A stretch of 64,000 nucleotides of DNA from JAVBMP01 sp031552195. Its GTDB lineage: Bacteria > Desulfobacterota > Desulfovibrionia > Desulfovibrionales > Desulfovibrionaceae. A model generated the notes under the pieces. That model made no database searches, was not told where the DNA came from, and worked only from the letters and a program-made list of their open reading frames with translations. Location: the NCBI GenBank assembly GCA_031552195.1, contig JAVBMT010000001.1:10104-74103 (forward strand), given 5' to 3'. Each line of letters begins with the position of its first letter. The first letter of the stretch is position 1. The translations under genes and the position numbers were made by a program. Positions 17,325-25,764 of the stretch are shown piece after piece.

Positions 17325-17410
17325 AAGAAAACTCCCATAACAAAATCCACAGTTATTCCGCCGAAGCCGGTAAGAGAACCGAAAAAGTATACCGGTTACC
17401 GGAACGGAGA

Positions 17411-17439
17411 AAGGTAGCACCAAACATAAAGTCAGTCAA
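17411..17439 (-). promoter_or_regulatory. Possible internal promoter before rpmJ
   Basis: In the 156-base gap between map and rpmJ the minus strand carries TTGACT (17439-17434), 17 bases, then TACCTT (17416-17411). The -35 is good and the -10 weak. The -35 lies inside a palindrome with arms AAAGTCAGT/ACTGACTTT (17428-17447). It would give the rpmJ-alpha segment its own transcription. Confidence 0.3.
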
Positions 17440-17480
17440 CTGACTTTTTTCTGAATCAACAAGCGGATAAGGCACAGGCC

Positions 17481-18242
17481 TCAAGCGCCCAAAATTACTG
17501 GCCCGTGCGAGGTAACTGCCACGCTGTGCTCAAAGTGGGCCGATAGTTTCCGGTCGCGCGTCACCGCCGTCCAGTCGTCATCAAGGATGTCGACTTCCCA
17601 GGTTCCCAAAGCCAACATCGGTTCTATAGCCAGCACCATGCCTGTTTCCAGGGGAAGGCCGCCGACATTGCTGAGGTAGTTGGGTATCTCCGGTTTTTCA
17701 TGCAGGTTCCGTCCTATGCCGTGGCCGACGAAACGGCGTATTATCGCCAGATTGTGGGCCTCGGCATGTTTTTGCACCGCAAGGGAGATATCGCCCAGCG
17801 TGTTGCCTTCACGCGCCTGCTTTACAGCCAGGTCAAGGCTTTCTCTGGTCACCTTGATCAGGTTTTCGGCTTCCGGGCTGACCTGACCGACAGGAACAGT
17901 ACGGGCCGCGTCGCCGAAAAAGCCTTCAAATACAACGCCCATATCAAAGCTGACGATATCGCCTTCCTTCAAAACGCGGCGTTCCGAGGGGAAGCCGTGC
18001 ACCACTTCTTCGTTGACGGAGCAACAAAGAGCGTAAGGGAAGCCGCCATAGCCCTGAAAAGCCGGGCGAACTTTATGCAGCAGGCACATGTCCTGCGCTA
18101 TTTCTTCAAAGAACATGGTCTTGCGGCCGGGTTTGACCTCCGCAATCATAGCGTCGAGGATTTTCCTCACGATACGGTTGGCCTCGTGCATCAAGGCTAT
18201 TTCGTTATCGTTTTTAAGAAAAACGCCTCTGGACTTTTTCAC
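17481..18242 (-). CDS. map: Type I methionine aminopeptidase
   Basis: A 253-residue MetAP that removes the N-terminal Met from new proteins. The metal ligands appear in order: VSFDMGVVFEGFFGDAARTVPVG (two Asp), FVGHGIGRNLHEKPEIPN (His), AIEPMLALG (Glu) and EHSVAVT (Glu). The start overlaps the secY stop by four bases, so translation is coupled. Length is normal. Confidence 0.97.
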   Translation of the reverse strand: MKKSRGVFLKNDNEIALMHEANRIVRKILDAMIAEVKPGRKTMFFEEIAQDMCLLHKVRPAFQGYGGFPYALCCSVNEEVVHGFPSERRVLKEGDIVSFDMGVVFEGFFGDAARTVPVGQVSPEAENLIKVTRESLDLAVKQAREGNTLGDISLAVQKHAEAHNLAIIRRFVGHGIGRNLHEKPEIPNYLSNVGGLPLETGMVLAIEPMLALGTWEVDILDDDWTAVTRDRKLSAHFEHSVAVTSHGPVILGA

Positions 18243-19555
18243 CCGTTACGCCCCTTGATGCGCTGCTTTTTATCAAGCAGGCCTTGGTACTGGCGCGAAA
18301 TCAGGTGAGATTCGACCTGCGACATGAAGTCCATGGCCACGCCCACTACGATCAGGAGGCTGGTGCCGCCATAGTAGAAGGGAATGCCCACGTTATACAT
18401 CAGAATCTGGGGCAGCACGCAGATAAGAGCGATATAGAGCGCCCCCCATATAGTGATGCGGCTGAGAACCTTGTCTATATATTCCTGGGTTTTGATGCCG
18501 GGGCGTATTCCTGGCACGAAACCGCCCTGTTTCTTCAGGTTTTCCGCAATGTCTTTAGGATCGAAGATTATGGCGGTGTAGAAAAAGCTGAAGAAAATAA
18601 TCAGGCTGACGAACAGTATGTTATACAGCACCGAAGTTGGCGAAAACCATGCGCTGACGGTCTGGGCCCATGCGGCGGTGGAAAACTGCGCCACAGTGGC
18701 CGGGAACATCAGCAGGCTTGACGCGAAGATGGGCGGAATGACGCCGGCGGTGTTCACCTTGAGGGGCAAATGGGTGGTTTGACCGCCCATCATCTTGCGG
18801 CCCACCTGACGCTTGGCGTAGTGGATGGGAATGCGGCGCTGGCCGCGTTCCACGAAGATGATGAAAACGAGCACGGCCGCCATCAGCACCAGGGCGCCGA
18901 GGCCGAGCAGCACGCCCATGCCGCCGGAGGAAACCATGCCGTAAAAACGGTAAAGCCCTCCGGGAATGCCGGCCACTATGCCGGAAAAGATAATAAGCGA
19001 AATGCCGTTGCCTATGCCTTTTTCCGTCATGCGTTCGCCTATCCACATGATGAGGATGGTTCCCGCGGTCATGGTGATCACCGTGATCAGGCGGAAGCTC
19101 CAGCCGTGGGTTATGACCACGCTGGCTCCGCCCGGGCTATGCATGTTTTCAAGCGCGAAAGCGAGGCCCAACCCCTGAATAAGGGTGATAAGCACCGTGC
19201 CGTAGCGCGTATATTGGGTTATTTTCTTGCGGCCGGCCGCGCCTTCTTCCTTGGCGACGCGCTTCAGCTCCGGGCTCACCACCTGCAAAAGCTGGATGAT
19301 GATGGACGAGGAGATGTAAGGCATGACGCCGAGGGCGAAAATGGACACCTGCTTCAGGCCGCCACCAGAGAACATGTCAAAGAGGTTAAGCAGACTTGAA
19401 GCACTGGCGAAAAAATCCGCCATTGCGCCGGCGTTTACACCGGGAATGGGCACGTGAATGCCTATCCGGTAAAAAATAAGCAGCAAAAATGTCCAGCCCA
19501 GTTTTTTCCGCAGGTCTGGCAGATTGGCCAAATTATCAATTCCGCTTAATGCCAC
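18239..19555 (-). CDS. secY: Preprotein translocase subunit SecY
   Basis: A 438-residue channel subunit of the Sec translocon with ten predicted membrane segments. The opening GWTFLLLIFYRIGIHVPIPGVN, the QYTRYGT loop and the TAIIFDPKDIAENLKKQGGFVPGIRPG cytoplasmic loop are all diagnostic. It lies between rplO and map. Confidence 0.98.
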   Translation of the reverse strand: MALSGIDNLANLPDLRKKLGWTFLLLIFYRIGIHVPIPGVNAGAMADFFASASSLLNLFDMFSGGGLKQVSIFALGVMPYISSSIIIQLLQVVSPELKRVAKEEGAAGRKKITQYTRYGTVLITLIQGLGLAFALENMHSPGGASVVITHGWSFRLITVITMTAGTILIMWIGERMTEKGIGNGISLIIFSGIVAGIPGGLYRFYGMVSSGGMGVLLGLGALVLMAAVLVFIIFVERGQRRIPIHYAKRQVGRKMMGGQTTHLPLKVNTAGVIPPIFASSLLMFPATVAQFSTAAWAQTVSAWFSPTSVLYNILFVSLIIFFSFFYTAIIFDPKDIAENLKKQGGFVPGIRPGIKTQEYIDKVLSRITIWGALYIALICVLPQILMYNVGIPFYYGGTSLLIVVGVAMDFMSQVESHLISRQYQGLLDKKQRIKGRNG

Positions 19556-19557
19556 AG

Positions 19558-20004
19558 TTAACCTTCCAGTGCCTTGGCAGTGCCGCCGGCTTTCTGAATT
19601 TTTTCCAAAGCCGAGGCGCTGAATTTATGGGCCTCGACCGTAAGGGCCGAGTTCAACTCGCCGCCAGCGAGAATCTTGACCGGGCAGCCGAAACGGGCCA
19701 GGCCCCTGGCGTATATTTCGTCCAGGCTGATCTCCGCTTTGCCTTCAAAGGCGGCAACCAGGCGGTCAAGGTTAATCACTTCATAGGTTACCTTGAAGGG
19801 ATTTTTGAAGCCGTGCTTAGGCAAACGGCGTTGCAGGGGCATCTGGCCGCCTTCAAAGCCGGCGGGCACGCCGCCGCCGGAGCGGGCGTTCTGGCCCTTG
19901 TGGCCTTTGCCGGAGGTGCCGCCTTTGCCGGAGGCACCGCCGCGGCCGAGGCGCTTGCGGTTTTTACGTTCTTCAGGAAACGGATATAATTCATGCAGTT
20001 GCAT
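19558..20004 (-). CDS. rplO: 50S ribosomal protein L15
   Basis: A 148-residue L15 with the typical Gly-rich basic N-terminus (RKRLGRGGASGKGGTSGKGHKGQNAR) that threads into 23S rRNA. Its ATG shares a base with the rpmD stop, so the two are translationally coupled. Confidence 0.97.
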   Translation of the reverse strand: MQLHELYPFPEERKNRKRLGRGGASGKGGTSGKGHKGQNARSGGGVPAGFEGGQMPLQRRLPKHGFKNPFKVTYEVINLDRLVAAFEGKAEISLDEIYARGLARFGCPVKILAGGELNSALTVEAHKFSASALEKIQKAGGTAKALEG

Positions 20005-20174
20005 CAGGAAATAACCTCCACCATATGCTCAACCTTGGATAACATGCCACGCATGGCGGCATTGTCCTGAACCTCTTTAACCATATGGATCTTACGCAGA
20101 CCCAAGGCGGCCAAAACAGCCCTCTGCTTGGGGTTACATCCAATTTTGCTGCGAATAAGCTTGACTTTAAGCAT
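20004..20174 (-). CDS. rpmD: 50S ribosomal protein L30
   Basis: A 56-residue L30 (MLKVKLIRSKIGCNPKQRAVLAALGLRKI) from the ATG at 20174. The frame stays open to 20231 without L30 similarity. L30 is missing from some bacteria, but here it holds its usual place between rpsE and rplO. Confidence 0.96.
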   Translation of the reverse strand: MLKVKLIRSKIGCNPKQRAVLAALGLRKIHMVKEVQDNAAMRGMLSKVEHMVEVIS

Positions 20175-20258
20175 GGCAAATACCTTAAGTGCCTTTAGTT
20201 TTGAAACGCGCCTGCCAAGTCCGCCCGTCATTAAGAAAGGCGGATGCGGCCGGTTAAC

Positions 20259-20750
20259 TTACTTACGGGGCGCGGTCAGGCTTTTGCCGCGCACTTCGCT
20301 GACATGGTCAGCGCTGCGCAGGGAAGCCAGCCCTTCAACGGTTGCGCGCAACACGTTATGCGGGTTGTTGGTGCCCAGGGCCTTGGCCAGCACATCGGAA
20401 ACGCCAGCGGCTTCCATAACGGCGCGAACCGCGCCGCCGGCGATGATGCCGGTACCTTTGGAAGCCGGCTTGAGCATAACGCGGCCGGCGCCGAATTCAC
20501 CAAGCACCTCATAGGGCAGGGTGCCGTCAACAAGGGGCACCCGTATCATATTCTTGCGGGCGCGTTCCGTGGCTTTGCGCAGGGCTTCGGGAACTTCCTG
20601 GGCTTTGCCCAGGCCGTAGCCCACCCCGCCATTGCCGTCGCCAACCACAACCAGGGCGGAAAAACTGAAGCGACGGCCACCTTTCACAACTTTGGCGACT
20701 CGGTTGAGGGCAACAACCTTCTCAACCATTCCGAGTTCATTCTGTTCCAT
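20259..20750 (-). CDS. rpsE: 30S ribosomal protein S5
   Basis: A 163-residue S5, which helps control decoding accuracy and lies at the mRNA entry. The dsRNA-binding fold VVALNRVAKVVKGGRRFSFSALVVVGDGNGGVGYGLGKA and GTGIIAGGAVRAVMEAAGVSDVLAK are intact. It follows rplR after 34 bases. Confidence 0.97.
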   Translation of the reverse strand: MEQNELGMVEKVVALNRVAKVVKGGRRFSFSALVVVGDGNGGVGYGLGKAQEVPEALRKATERARKNMIRVPLVDGTLPYEVLGEFGAGRVMLKPASKGTGIIAGGAVRAVMEAAGVSDVLAKALGTNNPHNVLRATVEGLASLRSADHVSEVRGKSLTAPRK

Positions 20751-20784
20751 TTATGGTTCCTACCAAAAGTTTAGAGTGCGCGGC

Positions 20785-21144
20785 CTAAAATTCAAGGCCG
20801 GCTTCACGCGCGCCATTGGCCACAGCCTGGATGCGTCCATGATAAAGGTACCCGTTACGGTCGAAAACCACGCGGGAGATATTCTTTTCCTTGGCCAGGC
20901 GGGCTATTTCCTTACCCACGGCCTCGGCTCCGGCTTTGTTGCCGCCGGCTTCGGTTCCGGCCTTTTTCAAGGTCAGGGTGGAGGCCGCGACAATGGTTTT
21001 TCCGATAGTGTCGTCCACTATCTGGGCGTAAGTGTGCAGGTTGGACCTGAACACCACAAGGCGGGGACGCTCCGGCGTGCCGGAAACTTTTTTACGAATG
21101 CGCACTGTGCGGCGCTTTCTGGATTCTTCTTTGGTCATTTTCAT
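20785..21144 (-). CDS. rplR: 50S ribosomal protein L18
   Basis: A 119-residue L18, the 5S rRNA binder of the central protuberance. RLVVFRSNLHTYAQIVDDTIGKTIVAASTL and the ending NGYLYHGRIQAVANGAREAGLEF match the family. A second Met two codons in may be the true start. Confidence 0.97.
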   Translation of the reverse strand: MKMTKEESRKRRTVRIRKKVSGTPERPRLVVFRSNLHTYAQIVDDTIGKTIVAASTLTLKKAGTEAGGNKAGAEAVGKEIARLAKEKNISRVVFDRNGYLYHGRIQAVANGAREAGLEF

Positions 21145-21159
21145 GGTAACTGCCTGCCC

Positions 21160-21699
21160 TTACTTCTTGCCGCCGGATTTGCCGGCCTTGCGGCGAATCT
21201 GCTCGTTTTCATAACGGATGCCCTTGCCTTTATAAGGTTCAGGCTTGCGCAGACGGCGAATGCGGGCGCAGATTTCGCCAACCAGCTGCTTGTCGGAACC
21301 GCTGATGGTGAGCTTCTGCCCGTCAACCTTGGCTTCAACGCCAGCCGGAAGCTCAACGACGACCGGGTGGGAAAATCCCAGAGCCAGTTCGATCATACTG
21401 CCTTTAACGGCGACCTTGTAGCCGACGCCGATAACTTCCATGGTTTTGGAAAAGCCCTGATGCACGCCGTTTATGCAGTTGGCCAGAAGGGTGCGGCGCA
21501 GGCCGTGCTGAGCCCTGGCTTCGCGGCTGTCGTCTTTTCTGGTTATTTCAACATTGCCGTCTTTAAGCGCGTATTCAAGCAGGGCGCTCACGGGCGTATG
21601 CAGAGACCCCTTGGGGCCTTTTACCTCTACCGCGTTCTGACCGATTTTCACCTCGACACCGGAGGGAATCGGAATGGGTTTTTTACCTATTCTTGACAT
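21160..21699 (-). CDS. rplF: 50S ribosomal protein L6
   Basis: A 179-residue L6, found near the factor-binding stalk base. It begins MSRIGKKPIPIPSGVEV and holds the C-terminal signature PEPYKGKGIRYENEQIRRKAGKSGGK that contacts rRNA. Spacing to rpsH is nine bases. Confidence 0.98.
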   Translation of the reverse strand: MSRIGKKPIPIPSGVEVKIGQNAVEVKGPKGSLHTPVSALLEYALKDGNVEITRKDDSREARAQHGLRRTLLANCINGVHQGFSKTMEVIGVGYKVAVKGSMIELALGFSHPVVVELPAGVEAKVDGQKLTISGSDKQLVGEICARIRRLRKPEPYKGKGIRYENEQIRRKAGKSGGKK

Positions 21700-21708
21700 A
21701 GCTGCACC

Positions 21709-22089
21709 TTACCAGATTTCACACAAAAGTTCGCCGCCCACTTTTCGAGCGTGAGCGGTACTGCCTTCCAAAACACCGCTGGAAGTGGAAAGTATGCAGA
21801 TACCCAGCCCGTTCTGCACGGGCGGGATGTCAAGAGAACCGACGTAAACCCTGCGGCCGGGCTTGCTGATGCGCTGGAGGCCGGCAATGGCGGGTTTTCC
21901 CTTGTGATATTTCAGGGCGATTTTGATATCGCTCCCGTCGAGGGTCACATCGTTCACATACCCTTCCTGCTTGAGGATGGCGGCTATTGATTCCTTCATC
22001 TTCGAGCGCGGCACACTTACTTCCTTATGCAGGGCCAAGTGAGCGTTGCGGATACGCGTAAGCATATCGGCAATAGGATCGGACAACAT
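21709..22089 (-). CDS. rpsH: 30S ribosomal protein S8
   Basis: A 126-residue S8 (MLSDPIADMLTRIRNAHLALHKEV). Two ATGs stand in tandem; I chose the second because GGAG is then seven bases away and the length matches the family. The C-terminal rRNA-binding part GLGICILSTSSGVLEGSTARK-type segment is present as LSTSSGVLEGSTAHARKVGGELLCEIW. In E. coli S8 represses the spc operon. Confidence 0.97.
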   Translation of the reverse strand: MLSDPIADMLTRIRNAHLALHKEVSVPRSKMKESIAAILKQEGYVNDVTLDGSDIKIALKYHKGKPAIAGLQRISKPGRRVYVGSLDIPPVQNGLGICILSTSSGVLEGSTAHARKVGGELLCEIW

Positions 22090-22121
22090 CATTTAACTCC
22101 TTATTAAATAGGCCGGCGCGA

Positions 22122-22307
22122 TTACCAGCTGGCTTTGCGCACGCCGGGAAGTTCGCCGCGCAGGGACATGTTGCGGAAGCAGATACGGCAAAGGCCGAAT
22201 TTGCGGATATACGAACGCGGGCGTCCGCAGATCGGGCAACGGTTGTACTGGCGGGAGCTGAACTTGGGCTTGCGCGAAGCTTTTACTTCAAGGGCTGTAC
22301 GAGACAA
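22122..22307 (-). CDS. rpsN: 30S ribosomal protein S14, type Z
   Basis: A 61-residue zinc-type S14 that starts at a TTG at 22307, supported by AAGGAG six bases ahead and by the family opening (SRTALEVKASRKPKF). The zinc ligands C24, C27, C40 and C43 are all present. An in-frame ATG at 22340 would add 11 residues without similarity and precede the ribosome site. Confidence 0.95.
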   Translation of the reverse strand: MSRTALEVKASRKPKFSSRQYNRCPICGRPRSYIRKFGLCRICFRNMSLRGELPGVRKASW

Positions 22308-22317
22308 GGTAGACTCC

Positions 22318-22857
22318 TTACTTTCTGAAAGGCATGCCAAGCTGTTCGAGCAGCATCTTGCCTTCTTTATCGGTAGCGGCGGTAGTGACTATGGTTATGT
22401 TCATGCCTTTGGGGTTTTCCACCCGGTCGGCTTCAAGCTCCGGAAAAATGGAGTGCTCTTTGATGCCCAGGGTGAAGTTGCCCCGGCCGTCAAAGCCTCT
22501 GTCCGGCACGCCGCGGAAGTCGCGCACGCGCGGCAGGGCGAAGTTCACCAGCTTGTCCAGAAAGTCCCACATGCGCGTTCCGCGCAGGGTGACGCGGCAG
22601 CCTATCGGCATGCCTTCACGCAGCTTGAAGGCCGCAATGGATTTCTTGGCCCTGGTGACAACGGCTTTTTGCCCCGCAATGGACGAAAGTTCGGTAACCG
22701 CTTCTTCCATGATCTTGTTGTTCTGAGAAGCAGCGCCAAGACCGATGTTCAGCGATATTTTTTCCAGTCCGGGAATTTGCATAGGAGATTTGTAATTAAA
22801 CTCCTTGTTCAAAGCCGGCACCACTTTTTCGCGGTATATCTTTTCAAGTCGAGTCAT
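22318..22857 (-). CDS. rplE: 50S ribosomal protein L5
   Basis: A 179-residue L5, a 5S rRNA and P-site tRNA contact in the central protuberance. PMQIPGLEKISLNIGLG, ARKSIAAFKLREGMPIGCRVTLRG-type sequence and the ending ATDKEGKMLLEQLGMPF are standard. It follows rplX after 11 bases. Confidence 0.97.
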   Translation of the reverse strand: MTRLEKIYREKVVPALNKEFNYKSPMQIPGLEKISLNIGLGAASQNNKIMEEAVTELSSIAGQKAVVTRAKKSIAAFKLREGMPIGCRVTLRGTRMWDFLDKLVNFALPRVRDFRGVPDRGFDGRGNFTLGIKEHSIFPELEADRVENPKGMNITIVTTAATDKEGKMLLEQLGMPFRK

Positions 22858-22868
22858 CGGCTTACACC

Positions 22869-23213
22869 TTACTTACTCTGGGTTGTTTTGGTCTCAATGG
22901 TCTTGTTGCATTTTTTGCAAAAACGCACCTTGTCGCCATCTTCGGTATAACGGTAGCCTACCCGCACCGGACCGGCGCAGGCCTCGCACACCACCATGAC
23001 GTTGGAGATGTGAATGGGCATTTCCTTTTCCACGATGCCGCCGGCGCTGCCCTGATAAGGGTTGGGCTTGGTGTGGCGCTTGACCATGTTGAGCTTTTCA
23101 ACCACAACGCGGTCTTTCTTGCGCAACACCTTGAGCACCTTGCCGATCTTCTTTTTGTCCTTGCCGGCAACAACCATGACGACGTCGCCTTTATGGATAT
23201 GATACTGCTGCAT
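22869..23213 (-). CDS. rplX: 50S ribosomal protein L24
   Basis: A 114-residue L24, an early assembly initiator for the 50S subunit. The KOW motif is at the start (YHIHKGDVVMVVAGKDKKKIGKVLKVL) and NMVKRHTKPNPYQGSAGGIVEKEMPIHISNVMVV follows. The C-terminus has CEAC and CKKC, a possible zinc ribbon seen in some L24 proteins only. Confidence 0.97.
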   Translation of the reverse strand: MQQYHIHKGDVVMVVAGKDKKKIGKVLKVLRKKDRVVVEKLNMVKRHTKPNPYQGSAGGIVEKEMPIHISNVMVVCEACAGPVRVGYRYTEDGDKVRFCKKCNKTIETKTTQSK

Positions 23214-23223
23214 GGCAAGTCTC

Positions 23224-23592
23224 CTACAGAACTTCAGGCGCGAGCGAGATGATTTTCATAAAATTCTTGGCGCGCAGTTCGCGGGCCACAGGGCCGAAAA
23301 TACGGGTTCCAACGGGTTCGCCCTGCTTGGTAAGAAGCACGGCGGCGTTGGTGTCGAATTTGATGTAAGTTCCGTCAGGACGGCGCAGCTCTTTGGCTGT
23401 GCGCACGATAACGGCCTGCATTACATCGCCTTTTTTCACTTTGCTGTGCGGAATGGCGTCTTTTACGGACACCATGATAATATCGCCAACAGTGGCATAG
23501 CGCCGCTTGGAGCCGCCCAGCACTTTGATGCAGGCCACTTCCTTCGCGCCGGAGTTGTCCGCCACGTCTAATCTTGATTCTACCTGGATCAT
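23224..23592 (-). CDS. rplN: 50S ribosomal protein L14
   Basis: A 122-residue L14 (MIQVESRLDVADNSGAKEVACIKVLGG), which lies at the subunit interface. The C-terminal EPVGTRIFGPVARELRAKNFMKIISLAPEVL is full length. It sits between rpsQ and rplX as usual. Confidence 0.98.
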   Translation of the reverse strand: MIQVESRLDVADNSGAKEVACIKVLGGSKRRYATVGDIIMVSVKDAIPHSKVKKGDVMQAVIVRTAKELRRPDGTYIKFDTNAAVLLTKQGEPVGTRIFGPVARELRAKNFMKIISLAPEVL

Positions 23593-23602
23593 TGCGGCGC
23601 TC

Positions 23603-23869
23603 CTATATGGCTTTTTCCATAACGGAAACCAAGTGCCAACGCTTGGTGCGGCTCATCGGGCGAAATTCGACGATTTTCACTTTGTCGCCCATGCCGCATT
23701 CATTATTGGGGTCGTGCGCGGTAAACTTCTTGTGGCGGCGCACAAATTTTTTCAACAAGGGGTGCATAACCAGGGTTTCAACGCGCACCACGATGGTCTT
23801 GTCATTTTTGTTGCTGACCACAGTACCGACGAGCGTTCTCCCCTTCCTGTTCAGGATGGCTTCTGACAT
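23603..23869 (-). CDS. rpsQ: 30S ribosomal protein S17
   Basis: An 88-residue S17, an early 16S rRNA binder with an OB fold (GRTLVGTVVSNKNDKTIVVRVETLVMHPLLKKFVRR; ending RPMSRTKRWHLVSVMEKAI). It starts one base after rpmC ends, so they are probably translationally coupled. Confidence 0.97.
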   Translation of the reverse strand: MSEAILNRKGRTLVGTVVSNKNDKTIVVRVETLVMHPLLKKFVRRHKKFTAHDPNNECGMGDKVKIVEFRPMSRTKRWHLVSVMEKAI

Positions 23870-23870
23870 A

Positions 23871-24062
23871 TTACGCTCCCTTTTCCTTTAAAATGGTCAG
23901 TATCCGGGCGATTTCACGTTTGGTGGCCGGGATATCTGATACTTTTTCCAACTGAGCCGTGGCGTGCTTGAAGCGCTGGTTGAAAAGCTCGCTGCGGGCT
24001 TCGCCAAGGTTTTTCTTGAGCTCTTCAACAGACAGCTTGCGTAAATCTTGTGCTTTAATCAT
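23871..24062 (-). CDS. rpmC: 50S ribosomal protein L29
   Basis: A 63-residue helical L29 (DLRKLSVEELKKNLGEARSELFNQRFKHATAQLEK) at the exit tunnel rim, where it touches the signal recognition particle and trigger factor. It overlaps the rplP end by four bases. Confidence 0.96.
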   Translation of the reverse strand: MIKAQDLRKLSVEELKKNLGEARSELFNQRFKHATAQLEKVSDIPATKREIARILTILKEKGA

Positions 24063-24478
24063 GCCGTATACCCCTCACGCACCACGATGTGAGTTTTAAC
24101 GGGCAGTTTGTGAGCGGCGCGGGTAAGAGCCTCTTTCGCCAGCTCATAAGGAACGCCCTTGATCTCATAAAGCACGCGGCCGGGTTTGACCGGGGCGTAC
24201 CAGCCCACCGGAGAGCCTTTTCCCTTACCCATACGAACTTCAAGAGGCTTCGCCGTGAAGGGGTGGTCGGGGAAGATTCTGATCCAGACTTTGCCGCCGC
24301 GTTTGATGTGGCGCATCATGGCGATACGCGCGGCTTCAATTTGCTGGCTGGTCAGTTTGCCGTGCTCTTCCGTTTTAAGGCCGAAATCGCCGAACGCTAC
24401 TGTATTTCCACGCGTAGCCGGGCCTTTTATGCGGCCTTTCTGGCGTTTGCGGAATTTGACTTTTTTAGGACTAAGCAT
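24059..24478 (-). CDS. rplP: 50S ribosomal protein L16
   Basis: A 139-residue L16 (MLSPKKVKFRKRQKGRIKG) that helps organise the A-site region of 23S rRNA. MGKGKGSPVGWYAPVKPGRVLYEIKG is diagnostic. It overlaps the end of rpsC by eight bases. Confidence 0.98.
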   Translation of the reverse strand: MLSPKKVKFRKRQKGRIKGPATRGNTVAFGDFGLKTEEHGKLTSQQIEAARIAMMRHIKRGGKVWIRIFPDHPFTAKPLEVRMGKGKGSPVGWYAPVKPGRVLYEIKGVPYELAKEALTRAAHKLPVKTHIVVREGYTA

Positions 24479-25118
24479 TGCTGTTCACCTCTGTATCAAG
24501 GATTTCGCCCTTGAACACCCACACTTTCACGCCAATGATGCCGTAAGTGGTGCGCGCTTCCGCGTAGCCGTAGTCAATGTCGGCACGCAGGGTTTGCAGG
24601 GGCACCCGGCCGTCACGGTACCATTCGCTGCGGGCTATTTCCGCGCCCGCCAGACGCCCGGCGCAGTTGACCTTGATGCCTTCAGCCCCGAACTTGCGCG
24701 ACATGGTCACTGTTTTCTTCATGGCGCGGCGGAAAGCCACGCGGCGTTCCAGCTGCTGGGCGATATTTTCGGCCACCAGTTGGGCTTCTATTTCCGGACG
24801 GCGGATTTCATTGACTTCAATGGAGAATTCGCGCCCGAATTTATTTTTCAGATCAGACCGGAGTTTTTCAATTTCCGCGCCCTTGCGTCCGATAACGATA
24901 CCGGGGCGGGCGGTGGAAAGAATCAGGCGTATTTTGCCCCCCGCCCGTTCGATCTCTATTTTGGAGAGACCTGAGCTATACAGGAGCTTTTTGATGTACT
25001 TTCTGATTTCGTGGTCTTCATACACAAAGGCCGGGTACTCTTTTTTGCTATACCAGCGTGACTGCCAGTTCTTGTTGTACCCAAGCCGAAACCCGAAGGG
25101 ATTAACTTTTTGACCCAT
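24471..25118 (-). CDS. rpsC: 30S ribosomal protein S3
   Basis: A 215-residue S3 at the mRNA entry site with helicase-like function. The KH domain motif GIVIGRKGAEIEKLRSDL and the C-terminal domain GRLAGAEIARSEWYRDGRVPLQTLRADIDYG are complete. Opening MGQKVNPFGFRLGYNKNWQSRW is standard. Confidence 0.98.
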   Translation of the reverse strand: MGQKVNPFGFRLGYNKNWQSRWYSKKEYPAFVYEDHEIRKYIKKLLYSSGLSKIEIERAGGKIRLILSTARPGIVIGRKGAEIEKLRSDLKNKFGREFSIEVNEIRRPEIEAQLVAENIAQQLERRVAFRRAMKKTVTMSRKFGAEGIKVNCAGRLAGAEIARSEWYRDGRVPLQTLRADIDYGYAEARTTYGIIGVKVWVFKGEILDTEVNSNA

Positions 25119-25126
25119 AGCGTTTC

Positions 25127-25456
25127 CTAGATCTCAGCAAGAATGACGGTGATGTGGCTGGTGCGCTTCATAATGCTGGTCGCCCGGCCTTGCGAGCGGG
25201 GCATGAAGCGTTTCCAGGTGGGGCCTTCGTTGACTAAAACCTGTTTTACCTTGAGCGCGTCGACGTCCATGTTGGCGACTTCGGCGTTGGCAAGGGCGGA
25301 GTGCATAACCTGGTAGATTACGCTGCCGGCCTTTTGCGGGGTAAATTTCAGGATATTCATGGCGTCTTCAACCGGCAGGCCTTTCACGTTGCGGGCAACC
25401 AGGCGGGCCTTGCGGGGAGAGACGCGGATGTATCTGGCTATTGCTTTTGCTTCCAT
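25127..25456 (-). CDS. rplV: 50S ribosomal protein L22
   Basis: A 109-residue L22 (MEAKAIARYIRVSPRKARLVARNVKGLP) lining the exit tunnel. The tunnel loop VNEGPTWKRFMPRSQGRATSIMKRTSHITVIL is present. Two ATGs upstream (25471 and 25468) overlap the rpsS stop and are alternatives; I used the start that matches the family. Confidence 0.96.
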   Translation of the reverse strand: MEAKAIARYIRVSPRKARLVARNVKGLPVEDAMNILKFTPQKAGSVIYQVMHSALANAEVANMDVDALKVKQVLVNEGPTWKRFMPRSQGRATSIMKRTSHITVILAEI

Positions 25457-25467
25457 GTCTTTCACCA

Positions 25468-25752
25468 TCATTTCTTTCCGGCTTTGGTCTTTTTGTCAGC
25501 CGCGTGTCCATGGAAGGAGCGGGTGGCGGAAAATTCGCCCAGCTTGTGCCCGACCATGTTTTCAGTGACAAAAACGGGAATGAACTTTTTACCATTATGC
25601 ACGGCAAAGGTAAGACCTACCATTTCCGGCAGCACAGTGGAACGGCGTGACCAGGTTTTGATTACGCGGCGGTCGCTGTTGGCGGCAGCCGTTTCAGCCT
25701 TTTTGGCAAGGTGGCCGTCCACAAAAGGACCTTTTTTAAGTGATCTTGGCAT
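25468..25752 (-). CDS. rpsS: 30S ribosomal protein S19
   Basis: A 94-residue S19 (MPRSLKKGPFVDGHLAKK) of the 30S head, binding with S13. The family core TWSRRSTVLPEMVGLTFAVHNGKKFIPVFVTENMVGHKLGEF is complete. Confidence 0.98.
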   Translation of the reverse strand: MPRSLKKGPFVDGHLAKKAETAAANSDRRVIKTWSRRSTVLPEMVGLTFAVHNGKKFIPVFVTENMVGHKLGEFSATRSFHGHAADKKTKAGKK

Positions 25753-25764
25753 GCCTTAACTCTC

